IMG/VR virus record: IMGVR_UViG_3300043773_000773
Location: 1-61,604 of that record
Length of the DNA stretch: 61,604 nt
Direction: 5' to 3' (one strand)
Source of the DNA: a virus
Positions 7,078-14,584 of this stretch are shown here, in pieces. A program made the translations under genes and the position numbers. Numbering within the stretch: the first letter of the stretch is position 1; the number at the start of each line of letters is the position of its first letter. Under the pieces are notes generated by a model, which saw nothing but the letters and a program-made list of their open reading frames with translations, was not told where the DNA came from and did no database searches.

Positions 7078-7545
7078 TCAAGAATGCGCCTTCCAAATCC
7101 GCCGCGCCATATCGCCCATCGGCCGCAGCGCAGTTCGTTGGATGTAGTGGTTCACGATCCCGTAGCCGAAGTCCTTTGTCGGCGCCGCCATGAGCCTCTG
7201 CCGCCACTCCCATCCGACAAGAGACGCAGCGCCGTCTTCGCCGTACTCGGCTAGGACGTAGATGTCGGCTGGCATCTTCTTCCCGGCCTCGTGAATCAGG
7301 TTGCCAGCATTGCGCGCCGTCTTTACGTCAACCGTGTATAGCAACGGCACGACGAAGTCGATTCCCTTGTCACCGCCGGGACGCTCCGAGAAGTCGGGGC
7401 ACTGGCCGCAGAACATCCCGAACGCCACCTCGCCGGCAAGGCCGACATTCTCGTAGCCGTCGGATAGGGGACGCGACGAGGCGTGGCCCGCGTGAATCGC
7501 AGCACGCCGCTCGGCGATGTTCACGATGAGGGCGTTGTGGGTCAT
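7078..7545 (-). CDS. PD-(D/E)XK nuclease-like protein
   Basis: I start at the ATG at 7545, behind AAGGAGG. The sequence shows the fold's signature: a helix with L-A-G-E-V-A (Glu near residue 39), then G-I-D-F-V-V (Asp near 63), then Y-T-V-D-V-K-T (Asp and Lys near 73 and 75). A predicted small nuclease of 155 residues. It sits next to another PD-(D/E)XK-like gene at 7548-8012 and may result from duplication, though similarity is low. It could act in recombination, host DNA degradation or packaging. Confidence 0.65.
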   Translation of the reverse strand: MTHNALIVNIAERRAAIHAGHASSRPLSDGYENVGLAGEVAFGMFCGQCPDFSERPGGDKGIDFVVPLLYTVDVKTARNAGNLIHEAGKKMPADIYVLAEYGEDGAASLVGWEWRQRLMAAPTKDFGYGIVNHYIQRTALRPMGDMARRIWKAHS

Positions 7546-7547
7546 CA

Positions 7548-8012
7548 CTATTCCTCCTTGAGGTTCGCTATGTCGAGCAGCCGATCCTTCGGGACGAAGA
7601 ACGCTGCCCCATAACTGCCGTAGTTCTGTCGGTACTCGGGCCGCTTGGCGTCCTTGCCTCGCACCCAGCCATGTACGCGGAAGTCGTTTGGCCCGCCAGT
7701 CACCAGCACGAACGCATCGTCGTCTCTATCGCTGTCGCGCACGATGAGGTCGTAGCCATGACGGGACCGCGTCCGTATCTGAATGCTCTCGCCTATGTCG
7801 CCGCCAGCCTTGAAGGTGTTCACGCTGCCGTTCCAGTAGCGGTTAGTGGCCTTCGCGAACGCACACTCGCCAAGCGCACCCAGAATGTGAATGCTCCACT
7901 CGTCGTTGATCGGGAGCCTGTTCTGGCATCCCTTGCGCAGCGCCTCGACATTGCGAGACACGCCGACGAGGGCGGCCCGGCTCACCTCGAACCACTCCAG
8001 CGCTACGTTCAT
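7548..8012 (-). CDS. PD-(D/E)XK-like protein with Q-I-R in place of the catalytic Lys
   Basis: The ATG at 8012 overlaps the stop of the metallopeptidase-like gene. The signature is L-G-E-C-A-F (Glu49), G-G-D-I-G (Asp72) and S-I-Q-I-R-T (Gln78, Arg80). The usual x-K is replaced by R, so activity is uncertain. The C-terminal half has W-V-R-G-K-D-A-K and a conserved-looking Y-G-A-A-F-F-V-P-K-D. The family resembles phage proteins annotated only as hypothetical. It could be a nuclease or a DNA-binding derivative. Confidence 0.55.
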   Translation of the reverse strand: MNVALEWFEVSRAALVGVSRNVEALRKGCQNRLPINDEWSIHILGALGECAFAKATNRYWNGSVNTFKAGGDIGESIQIRTRSRHGYDLIVRDSDRDDDAFVLVTGGPNDFRVHGWVRGKDAKRPEYRQNYGSYGAAFFVPKDRLLDIANLKEE

Positions 8013-8302
8013 GCTTCCTCCATCCGCCGGTATCCCAGCGCCCACAGGATGCGACTTAGCTCCGTCCCCTGCTGCGCGACATGCTCCTCGCTCAGCGTCG
8101 GGTTTGCGGCATGCAGATACTCATGAATCTCCGTATCGAGCCTTGCCCTGCCGGTAAGGCGCTCGTCAATCAGAACTTTCTTCTCCAAGTTAGGGCTGCG
8201 GTTGTCGGGCCACTGCGCCCAGCCAATGGCCCTTCCCTTGAGGCGGGCGTATCGCCACAGCCACCGGACGCCGTTGATGCGAAACGAGTGGTTCTCTGGC
8301 AT
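8009..8302 (-). CDS. Small HExxH metallopeptidase-like protein
   Basis: The start at 8302 overlaps the upstream stop (ATGA) and yields 97 residues. The key element is T-E-I-H-E-Y-L-H-A-A with His60, Glu61 and His64 as a zincin motif. Acidic residues in L-S-E-E-H-V after it could supply the third ligand. The W-R-Y-A-R-L-K-G-R-A-x-G segment near the start is a short strand region. Proteins of this size and motif are found in phages and related to ImmA/SprT-like minimal proteases. Target unknown; zinc binding is inferred. Confidence 0.6.
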   Translation of the reverse strand: MPENHSFRINGVRWLWRYARLKGRAIGWAQWPDNRSPNLEKKVLIDERLTGRARLDTEIHEYLHAANPTLSEEHVAQQGTELSRILWALGYRRMEEA

Positions 8303-9000
8303 CACATCGCTCCTTGCGCCTGCTGGACGAACCGCTTGATGTCTTCGAGCCTGAAGGTCACGAGCCAGTCGCTGTCGTTCTTGCGGTGCAATACCACTGG
8401 GGCCAGCTCGCCGCACTGCTCCTTCGACTTCTCCATCACTGCCGTCAGATTCAGCGCCTGAACACGCTTCACTTCGAGCCAGAGGTGCGGCGTGCCAGGG
8501 CTGATGAGGTCGCTGGCGGACTCTGTTCCCGAGTGCTGCTGGCTCCTTCTGGCGTGGGCGTTCGGCATGTGCCGGTTCCACTCGGCCGCAGCCTCCAGTT
8601 CCCCGCGCTTTCCCTTCTGTCGTGAGTTGATCGCCATCTTGGTTAGCTCCGGTGGGACTCCGTTCTTCCGCCGCCACATGAACACACGAAACGGGTAGCG
8701 CTGTGGGCCGTAGCCGAGATGCCTCTTGTGACGTAGCGAAGCCAGGAACTCAGGGTCGTAAAAGGCGTCGTCCACTTCGCGCTTGGCCGTGAGGCACATG
8801 CCCTTCGTGAGGTCGTGCTTGCCACCGAAGTGAAGCCCGTCGTGGCACCACCGACAGAGCCGCAACAGGTTCCGCCTGTCGTGCGAGCGCCCAGCGCCCT
8901 GCTGCAAGTGGTGGATGTGCAGGTCCGAGCGCGACCAGCACACGGCGCAGAACTGGTATTCCTGCGCGAAGGCCGATAGTTCCTGGCGCCCATCGCTCAC
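8302..9000 (-). CDS. Fused HNH nuclease and PD-(D/E)XK nuclease
   Basis: Residues 1-60 form an HNH module: Cys18/Cys21, the His30-His31 pair (L-H-I-H-H-L), Asn44 and Cys49/Cys52 with His53 and His57. After a linker, residues from about 113 read M-A-I-N-S-R-Q-K-G-K-R-G-E-L-E, then a conserved R-R-S-Q-Q-H-S-G, S-A-S-D-L-I, L-E-V-K-R-V. The catalytic Asp and E-x-K place this half in the phage PD-(D/E)XK resolvase-like family, usually a free-standing protein. An internal ATG at the second domain has GGAG upstream, so both a fusion and a separate short product may be made. Confidence 0.75.
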   Translation of the reverse strand: MSDGRQELSAFAQEYQFCAVCWSRSDLHIHHLQQGAGRSHDRRNLLRLCRWCHDGLHFGGKHDLTKGMCLTAKREVDDAFYDPEFLASLRHKRHLGYGPQRYPFRVFMWRRKNGVPPELTKMAINSRQKGKRGELEAAAEWNRHMPNAHARRSQQHSGTESASDLISPGTPHLWLEVKRVQALNLTAVMEKSKEQCGELAPVVLHRKNDSDWLVTFRLEDIKRFVQQAQGAM

Positions 9001-9242
9001 GACTCCCCTCTCGACACGTGGTCAATGGCGCGGCGGATCGCAGTGTCGAACGCCTCGACCTGCTCCGCAGTCTCGAAGTCGATGACGTACCGAAACATCC
9101 GCTCGCCAGTAGTCATGTTCGTCACCGCTTCGCGGCGGTGCCTTCTGAACGCAACGACGGACGCCACCGACCGGGCGCACTCGGCAAGCTCATGCTCGTC
9201 CTTGAGCAGCGACCCCAGCGCCTTTGCAATGAACGATCCCAT
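8997..9242 (-). CDS. Unknown 81-residue protein
   Basis: I prefer the ATG at 9242, behind AAGGAG, over an ATG nine codons upstream without a site. The first half is helical with many His and Arg residues; the second contains M-F-R-Y-V-I-D-F and an amphipathic helix. Stop and start overlap the HNH gene (ATGA). No family recognised. Confidence 0.5.
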   Translation of the reverse strand: MGSFIAKALGSLLKDEHELAECARSVASVVAFRRHRREAVTNMTTGERMFRYVIDFETAEQVEAFDTAIRRAIDHVSRGES

Positions 9243-9258
9243 CGCCCTCTCCTTTTCC

Positions 9259-9528
9259 TCACCCGCCATGTGTCTTGAGCCAGCTAGCGGCCACCGCGAA
9301 CCAGAACGAGAGCAACGTCAGGTCTTCCGAAGATGTGATTGACACCGTCCCGTCCGTGTCGATCACGACAGCGGACTGGTGATCCTGCCTGTACCACTCC
9401 CTGTCGGACTCCTCCTCGTCGCCGACCACCCGGCGCAGCGTCTCGACGCCCTCGCTTGGGCGGCACAGGGCGGCAAGGCGCCTGCCGGTTGGGTCGGTGT
9501 ATCGAAGAAGCACAAGGTCGCGTGGCAT
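9259..9528 (-). CDS. Unknown acidic 89-residue protein
   Basis: The frame is open further upstream to 9711 but that extension looks non-coding. The ATG at 9528 gives a compact product starting M-P-R-D-L-V-L-L-R-Y-T-D-P-T-G, with a D-E-E-E-S-D-R-E patch and a beta-rich end. No ribosome binding site is seen at either start, so the N terminus is uncertain. Function unknown. Confidence 0.45.
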   Translation of the reverse strand: MPRDLVLLRYTDPTGRRLAALCRPSEGVETLRRVVGDEEESDREWYRQDHQSAVVIDTDGTVSITSSEDLTLLSFWFAVAASWLKTHGG

Positions 9529-9791
9529 GGTTTGTCTGGTGTGTGTCCGTACCGCATCCGTGCTGAGGAAGGCCCGACGCCCTGTCTCAGCTACCCCACG
9601 AGGGGTTGCGACTCCAGCCTTATATGGCCCTTCCTCAGCTAACCACCGGGACGTTGCGTTGCTCGCAGGATCAAGTACCTGCCCGTTGCCCGGATTTCGC
9701 GCTGGAGTCACACCGCCGCCCGATCAAGTTCAAGGCGGTTTGTTTAGGCTCGACCGTTTTGATTTCTGAAACGCTGACCGGCACGAGAAGA
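9529..9791. other. Intergenic stretch, possible minus-strand leader
   Basis: No gene is called here. On the minus strand a CATATAAG run near 9624 could be a -10 element, but no clear -35 partner is visible. It is the longest gap inside the leftward replication block and separates the PD-(D/E)XK gene at 9792 from the gene ending at 9259. Confidence 0.3.
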
Positions 9792-10193
9792 TCAACAGCG
9801 TTGTGGCTTGATGTCGTGCAGCACGCCCATGTCCGACCACTTGCCAGCCTCGCTCCAGTTGAGCCAGACGCGGCCTGCGGTCGCAGACACGGGAACGCAC
9901 ATGACGACGTTTGTTCGGATGTTGACGGCGACAAAGGCGTCAACGTGGCGAGGGCTGTAGCGAGCGACCTTCGAGCTGCCCCTGCCGATGCGGATGCGGC
10001 GCTTGTTGGAAGCGCGGGATGCGCTCGCCTTGACTTGGATGCGCCAGTGACGGCGATCCGCGAAGGCCAGCAGGTCGTAGCCGTCGTCGACAATTGGAAC
10101 CGCAACGTGGTAGCCAGCCCGCAAGAGCCGCTCCACCGCGATCGCCACGCCGATTTCTGCAATAACCTTCCCATCAAGCACTCCATTGCTCAT
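9792..10193 (-). CDS. PD-(D/E)XK endonuclease, intron-endonuclease-like
   Basis: The ATG at 10193 follows TAGGAGG and gives 133 residues. The order Glu13 in the first helix, G-Y-x-V...Y-D-L-L (Asp40), then W-R-I-Q-V-K (Gln53, Lys55) matches the group I intron-associated PD-(D/E)XK and archaeal resolvase-like fold. It lies just downstream of the SF2 helicase in the same operon, so a Holliday-junction resolvase or flap nuclease role is plausible. The assignment of fold is fairly safe, that of substrate is not. Confidence 0.7.
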   Translation of the reverse strand: MSNGVLDGKVIAEIGVAIAVERLLRAGYHVAVPIVDDGYDLLAFADRRHWRIQVKASASRASNKRRIRIGRGSSKVARYSPRHVDAFVAVNIRTNVVMCVPVSATAGRVWLNWSEAGKWSDMGVLHDIKPQRC

Positions 10194-10201
10194 GCAGCCT
10201 C

Positions 10202-11755
10202 CTAGCTGGCGGCGTGCTGTCCCTTCTGCCGCCGCCCAAGCTCCGTCCGCACGGCCGTCTTGAATGGCGAGTCCTTCTTGGTCGACTCCATGACCCAAGA
10301 CAGGTAGCCCTCCGGGATGGACTCCAGCGGCTGGCCCTTGTACTTGCCGTACAGCATCCGCCAGCCACGACGCTTCGGGCCTTCCGGCTCGGAGAACAGG
10401 TCGCGGGTGCTGTGATCGAACGTGACTCCGACAACGAGACGCTTCCGCTTCTCGATCATCTCTGCGGCCTTAGCCTCAAGCTCGGCAAGCTCGAAGGCGT
10501 CCGCTTCCTTGATCGCATCGACTGCGGCGGTACCCTCCATCGACAGCTTGTTCCGCATCATCTCCCTGCGGGACGCAGCCTTGCGGCTCTTGGCGTCGAG
10601 AACGTCAAGCGCCGACAGAAGCTGGTGGCTGCGACTTGAATCAGTGATGTCGAAGAGGTTGAACGTCGGCTTGGGCGAGGTGCGAATTGCCTCAAGCCGC
10701 TCGTCACGGCTCATTTCGGGGTGGATGATGTTGCGCCACGCCCGAGTGCCACGCCCGAGACGCTGCTCATAGCGCGATAGGCTCTTGGTCGGAGCCGCCA
10801 TGTAGATATTCATCAACTCTGGGTGGTCCCAGCCGTACCCCAAGATGCCGACGTTCACGATGATCTTGGATTCGCCCGACACGAAGGCGTCCATGTTGGC
10901 CTTCCGCTCGACCGGGTTCTGCATGCCGTAGACGAGGCTAGGCGAAGCGCCGTACCGCTGGAGAATCTCGACCAGAAGCTTCGCCTGACGCACGTTCGAG
11001 GCGTACACGACAGACGGCATCTGCTTGAACGTGGAAAGCACGAGGCTCGAGACTTCTTGGGCGAAGTGTTCCGCCGCCAGCACCGCAGCAAGCTGCGTCT
11101 TGTTCCACTCGCCAGACACCTCGTCCACCATCGTGAGGTCGAACGACTTCGCCTCCGACAGGAAGCACGTTGGGCCGACGAGATAGCCGTCGTTGATGCC
11201 CTCCATCAGCGAGTACACAACCTGCGGGCGGGGCCAGTACCGGAGCGCCTTTCCCTTGCCCTTGTATGGCGTTGCCGAGAAGCCGACGATCGTGGCTCCG
11301 CGATCCTCGTACCACCTCAGCATCTCCTCCATGCGTGGAGTCATGCCTACGTGGCACTCATCGACCAGCACCAGCGACACTCGCTCGTAGGCGCGGGCCT
11401 TGTACCGACCATTGGAGAGCAGGCTGTCGCGAGAGCCGACGATGACACGGCTGCGCAGCCCCTCGATGCTCTCGGCGAAGTTCCCGCCCTGCTCGATGTC
11501 GCAGGACTCGCCAAGCCGAAGCTCCAGGCGGTCGCGGTTCTGACGCATCAGGTCGACCAGCGGCACGATCGACAGCGGGTAGCGGGCAATGCGGCACAGT
11601 TCCGCAATGATCTCCGTCTTGCCGCTGCCTACTGGCTGGCACACAACGACGCGCTTCTCGCCTCGCTTGGCGGCTGCGCACACGCCCTCGATGGCACTGC
11701 GCTGGTAGTCACGAAGGGCCGCACGGACGGCCGAGCGAATCTGCTGACGGCTCAT
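10202..11755 (-). CDS. SF2 DEAD/DEAH-type DNA helicase with C-terminal DUF3820-like domain
   Basis: The 517-residue protein shows motif I P-V-G-S-G-K-T-E (41-48), motif II V-D-E-C-H (131-135), motif III S-A-T-P (160-163) and motif VI Q-R-L-G-R-G-T-R (331-338). These are the marks of a UvsW/RecG-like SF2 helicase. The last 50 residues carry G-K-Y-K-G-Q-P-L...I-P-E-G-Y-L-S-W, which matches the small DUF3820 module often found alone in phages. Its ATG overlaps the stop of the upstream gene. It probably remodels replication or recombination intermediates beside the ERF and RecE-like proteins. Confidence 0.85.
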   Translation of the reverse strand: MSRQQIRSAVRAALRDYQRSAIEGVCAAAKRGEKRVVVCQPVGSGKTEIIAELCRIARYPLSIVPLVDLMRQNRDRLELRLGESCDIEQGGNFAESIEGLRSRVIVGSRDSLLSNGRYKARAYERVSLVLVDECHVGMTPRMEEMLRWYEDRGATIVGFSATPYKGKGKALRYWPRPQVVYSLMEGINDGYLVGPTCFLSEAKSFDLTMVDEVSGEWNKTQLAAVLAAEHFAQEVSSLVLSTFKQMPSVVYASNVRQAKLLVEILQRYGASPSLVYGMQNPVERKANMDAFVSGESKIIVNVGILGYGWDHPELMNIYMAAPTKSLSRYEQRLGRGTRAWRNIIHPEMSRDERLEAIRTSPKPTFNLFDITDSSRSHQLLSALDVLDAKSRKAASRREMMRNKLSMEGTAAVDAIKEADAFELAELEAKAAEMIEKRKRLVVGVTFDHSTRDLFSEPEGPKRRGWRMLYGKYKGQPLESIPEGYLSWVMESTKKDSPFKTAVRTELGRRQKGQHAAS

Positions 11756-12024
11756 TTCCGCCCCCCCTTAGCCTTGCGGCGCTTGGGCTTTGCCTGCTTC
11801 GGCTTGGCGGCAGGCTCCTGCTCGGGAGTGGCTTCCTGCGGCTGCGGAGCGATCGACCCGAGAAACGCATTCGCGTTCTGGGCGACACGCCGCATCACCT
11901 CCAACTCGACAAGGAGTTGCGGGAGTACGGCCTTGCAGAAATGAACCGCCGTCTGGGCCTCCAGCACATCCTGCTGCGCCATGAGGGCCACGACTCGGGT
12001 GTAGTCAATCAGCTTCTCGTCCAT
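11752..12024 (-). CDS. Unknown 90-residue protein with basic tail
   Basis: A helical N-terminal part (residues 1-55) is followed by a Pro/Ala/Glu stretch and a Lys/Arg-rich tail (K-P-K-Q-A-K-P-K-R-R-K-A-K-G-G-R-K) typical of nucleic acid binding. It lies between the ERF gene and the helicase. A terminator-like hairpin ends only five bases before its ATG and no ribosome binding site is seen, so its expression is probably low or controlled by that hairpin. Confidence 0.55.
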   Translation of the reverse strand: MDEKLIDYTRVVALMAQQDVLEAQTAVHFCKAVLPQLLVELEVMRRVAQNANAFLGSIAPQPQEATPEQEPAAKPKQAKPKRRKAKGGRK

Positions 12025-12027
12025 GAT

Positions 12028-12059
12028 TTAAAAGCCGGATGGATGGGACGGCATCCGGC
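12028..12059 (-). terminator. Rho-independent terminator or attenuator after the ERF gene
   Basis: The arms GCCGGATG (12034-12041) and CATCCGGC (12052-12059) pair perfectly over a 10-base loop. On the minus strand the stem is followed by TTTTAAA. It separates the ERF/exonuclease pair from the helicase genes. Confidence 0.65.
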
Positions 12060-12097
12060 GTGCCGCTGAGGAGGCTCCCCAACCTGAGTGTGCGGAA

Positions 12098-12790
12098 CTA
12101 GGACGCCATCGCCGGTTGCTTCTTCTCTGCTTCCGGCTTCTTCTTCGCGAGCTTCGTCGCTGCATCGCCGCCAACCAGACGAAGCCGGGTTGCGGCTGCG
12201 TCTGAAAGCTGGCTGCTCGACACGCCACGAGCCACCTGATCCATCACGGCCGCGATCGTCTCGGCGTCCTGGGCGGCGCGAATCTTCGCCGCCAGAGCCT
12301 TCTCAATGCGGGCCTCGTCGTTGACGGCGGCGCTCGCAGCAGACTTCTCTGCCTGCTCGCCGTCGTCGTCGTCATCTGCTGCGATCCCGGCGATGGCGCA
12401 GAGCGCGATCCGCTTCAGGTAGGTCGCCGTCTTGGCAAGCTCCTGCGGCGGGATGCGTCCCGGCATCGGCAGGTAGGACCGCTCGAACTGCCCGCTGGAG
12501 TGACGCACCGTCGTGACGAGGTGGATCGTGCCGTCCTCGCCGTACGGATGGAACGTCTGGCTCACCGACAGGCCGTTCGTGGAGTACGCCGTGCGGATGC
12601 AGTCGAAGCACGACGCGAGGTCGGCGTAGTCAGGAACCGGCTTGCCGTCCTTGCCCTTCTTGGCGAAGTGCGACACCTTGTTCCGGACGACGTTCTGCAA
12701 CTGGCCGAACGCCTTTGCCATAGCGTCGGAAAGCTCGCTCACGTTTTCGCTGCATGCGTTCCACACAGACATGTCAATCACCTTGCTCAT
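12098..12790 (-). CDS. erf: ERF-family single-strand annealing protein
   Basis: The 230-residue protein contains the ERF core: D-Y-A-D-L-A-S-C-F-D-C-I-R, then T-N-G-L-S-V-S-Q, a V-R-H-S-S-G-Q-F-E element and P-Q-E-L-A-K-T-A-T-Y-L-K-R-I-A-L. The end is Lys/Ala/Glu-rich. ERF proteins anneal single strands during phage recombination and genome circularisation. Its ATG overlaps nothing but is followed four bases later in the same operon by the RecE-like exonuclease stop (ATGA overlap at 12787-12790), the usual exonuclease-plus-annealase pair. Confidence 0.85.
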   Translation of the reverse strand: MSKVIDMSVWNACSENVSELSDAMAKAFGQLQNVVRNKVSHFAKKGKDGKPVPDYADLASCFDCIRTAYSTNGLSVSQTFHPYGEDGTIHLVTTVRHSSGQFERSYLPMPGRIPPQELAKTATYLKRIALCAIAGIAADDDDDGEQAEKSAASAAVNDEARIEKALAAKIRAAQDAETIAAVMDQVARGVSSSQLSDAAATRLRLVGGDAATKLAKKKPEAEKKQPAMAS

Positions 12791-13767
12791 CTCATCCTCC
12801 CCAGGACATGCGCCGGAAACTGAAGTTCAACAACCTCGCCGTGCGTATCCGGCAACCACCAGTCGAGGCTTTCACGAAGACGAAGATCAGCCAGCGCCCG
12901 ATCCATGAGCCGCTGCCCTTCGGCAACGACGGCGTCTGGCAGCGTCACGACTTGGCAGTCGTGCGGCAGTGATGTGCTGATGACGATGAAGCGGAGGGGC
13001 GCTGGCTCCATGCCGCACGCCTCCATCCCCCTGCGATACCACGCATCTTGCAGGTGGTACTTGAAGTCAACGACGGACTTCCAGAACCCGGAGAGGATGT
13101 CTGCCTCTCGCGTGGTCTTGAGGTCGAGCGCCAAGCCGTCCGAAGTGATCGCGTCGAAGCGGCACTTGAGTCGGTCGCCATTGGCTTCCTCCCAGTACAC
13201 GCCCAACTCGTGATCCGCGATGCGGGAGATGAGTTCTGCTGCGGCTGGGTGGTTCTTGATCGCAGCCACCTCCGCGACGATCTGCGCCCGCTCCTTCGGG
13301 GAGACAATGACCGAACCGGCCGGAGCCTCGTTTTTGGCCCATTTCTCTGCGTCTTTGCCAACAAGCCCGGTGGCTGTTAGGGTTTCTGACGGAGGAACGA
13401 CCAGCGATTCAAGGAAGTCGTCGCCCAGTTCCAGCCATGAGTGAAGCAGCGTGCCGTGATCGGTGGCGCTGCTTGAGAACGGTGGCAGGGTCTTGGCTAT
13501 GTACCGCTGGTAGTACAGGACAGGAGAGTCAAGGAGCGTTTTGGCTCGACTGCACGACCTGTGCGTCTCGTTAGCGTGATAGTCGGCGTTCGCTTCTCCA
13601 CGCCGAATATCGACCCCTACATATTCAGCGTACGAACCAAAGCTAGTGTTCGTACATGCTGGTTGTAGGGGCGAAGGCGAAGCGATTGTGCCGGTCGAAT
13701 CGGCCCGACCAACGGTGCCGCTTCCATTTGCACCCTCGCGGCCCACCGTAGCTGGGGAAAAAAACAT
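12787..13767 (-). CDS. RecE/YqaJ-type 5'-3' exonuclease
   Basis: From about residue 60 the protein has the PD-(D/E)XK exonuclease pattern: H-G-T-L-L-H-S-W-L-E early, then G-L-A-L-D-L-K-T-T with catalytic Asp and Lys, and Y-H-L-Q-D-A-W-Y with the motif Gln and Tyr of RecE-like nucleases. It pairs with the ERF protein for double-strand break recombination. The only in-frame ATG (13767) shares the CATG palindrome with the divergent integrase ATG and adds about 50 low-complexity residues. A non-standard start nearer 13600 is possible. Confidence 0.75.
   Translation of the reverse strand: MFFSPATVGREGANGSGTVGRADSTGTIASPSPLQPACTNTSFGSYAEYVGVDIRRGEANADYHANETHRSCSRAKTLLDSPVLYYQRYIAKTLPPFSSSATDHGTLLHSWLELGDDFLESLVVPPSETLTATGLVGKDAEKWAKNEAPAGSVIVSPKERAQIVAEVAAIKNHPAAAELISRIADHELGVYWEEANGDRLKCRFDAITSDGLALDLKTTREADILSGFWKSVVDFKYHLQDAWYRRGMEACGMEPAPLRFIVISTSLPHDCQVVTLPDAVVAEGQRLMDRALADLRLRESLDWWLPDTHGEVVELQFPAHVLGRMR
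13630..13655. promoter_or_regulatory. 8-bp inverted repeat between exonuclease core and integrase
   Basis: GTACGAAC (13630-13637) and GTTCGTAC (13648-13655) are perfect inverted arms around 10 bases. The site lies in the N-terminal extension of the exonuclease frame, about 110 bases upstream of the integrase ATG. It could be an operator, an integrase arm or core site, or a regulatory hairpin. Confidence 0.4.
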
Positions 13768-14584
13768 GACTTTGAATCTACCTGTGATCGTGGAGCGCTA
13801 TCTGAACGGACGATGCGTGAGCAATGGCTACACCAACAACCTCAGGGCCGTCGCCCGGTCCTGCGGAACGATGTCAGTCGATGCCATAAATGCGTACTTG
13901 AAGCGCCGCATGGATGCCATCAAGCCAGTCACCGTTGCTACCGAGAGAGCCATGTTGGTTGGTATCTGGAGGTGGGCTTACGAAACCGGAGTAGTTAACG
14001 AGATGCCACGAGGAATCGTCAAGATCAAACCGGCGCGTAAGCCAACTAAGGCGTGGACTATAGAGCAGTGCTGTACGGGTGTCAATGGGACGTTCTCGCT
14101 GAGGGCGATCGTGCGACGGAAGAAAGTCCCGGTCGGCCTGTTCCTGCGCTGCTGGATGCTGCTGGGGTACGAGACTGGTGCGAGGATGGGGGATTTGTGG
14201 GAGATGCGGGGGGATGACATCGAGGACGGTGCGGCCCGCTGGTCGCAGCACAAGACCGGCGATCCGCATGTCAAGACGCTGTCGCCCAAGTGCATCGAGG
14301 CCGTGCAGCAGATGCTGGCGCTATCGCCGGACGGGAGGATTCTGGGCTGGGTGATGAGCGCAAACGCGGCGCGAGTGCGTATGCGGAAGTACCTGCGCAG
14401 CGTCGGCCTGAGCGGCACATCCAAGTGGCTGCGGCGATCTGGCGCCACCCACATCGAGATTGAGCATCCCGGAAAGGGCCGCCTGCACTTAGGGCATCGC
14501 ACCGTCGGGCTGGCCGAGAAGTCCTATATCGACTGGTCGCAGGTGCGCAGGGACATCCCCTGCACTCCCGTGCTACTCGAATAG
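13766..14584 (+). CDS. int: Tyrosine recombinase/integrase
   Basis: The ATG at 13766 follows a GGGG site and gives 272 residues. The catalytic domain has T-G-A-R-M-G-D-L (Arg140), a Lys in H-K-T-G (163), R-R-S-G-A-T-H (Arg224), L-G-H-R (His244) and K-S-Y-I-D (Tyr254), in the normal order and spacing. The N-terminal half looks like a short SAM-like core-binding domain. It is the only plus-strand gene inside the leftward region. Its 3' end overlaps the convergent virion gene by 12 bases. It implies integration or dimer resolution. Confidence 0.85.
   Translation: MTLNLPVIVERYLNGRCVSNGYTNNLRAVARSCGTMSVDAINAYLKRRMDAIKPVTVATERAMLVGIWRWAYETGVVNEMPRGIVKIKPARKPTKAWTIEQCCTGVNGTFSLRAIVRRKKVPVGLFLRCWMLLGYETGARMGDLWEMRGDDIEDGAARWSQHKTGDPHVKTLSPKCIEAVQQMLALSPDGRILGWVMSANAARVRMRKYLRSVGLSGTSKWLRRSGATHIEIEHPGKGRLHLGHRTVGLAEKSYIDWSQVRRDIPCTPVLLE

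Noticed and set aside
9529-9711. N-terminal extension of the 9259-9528 gene
   Set aside because: The extra 61 residues have no protein-like pattern and the upstream ATG has no ribosome binding site.
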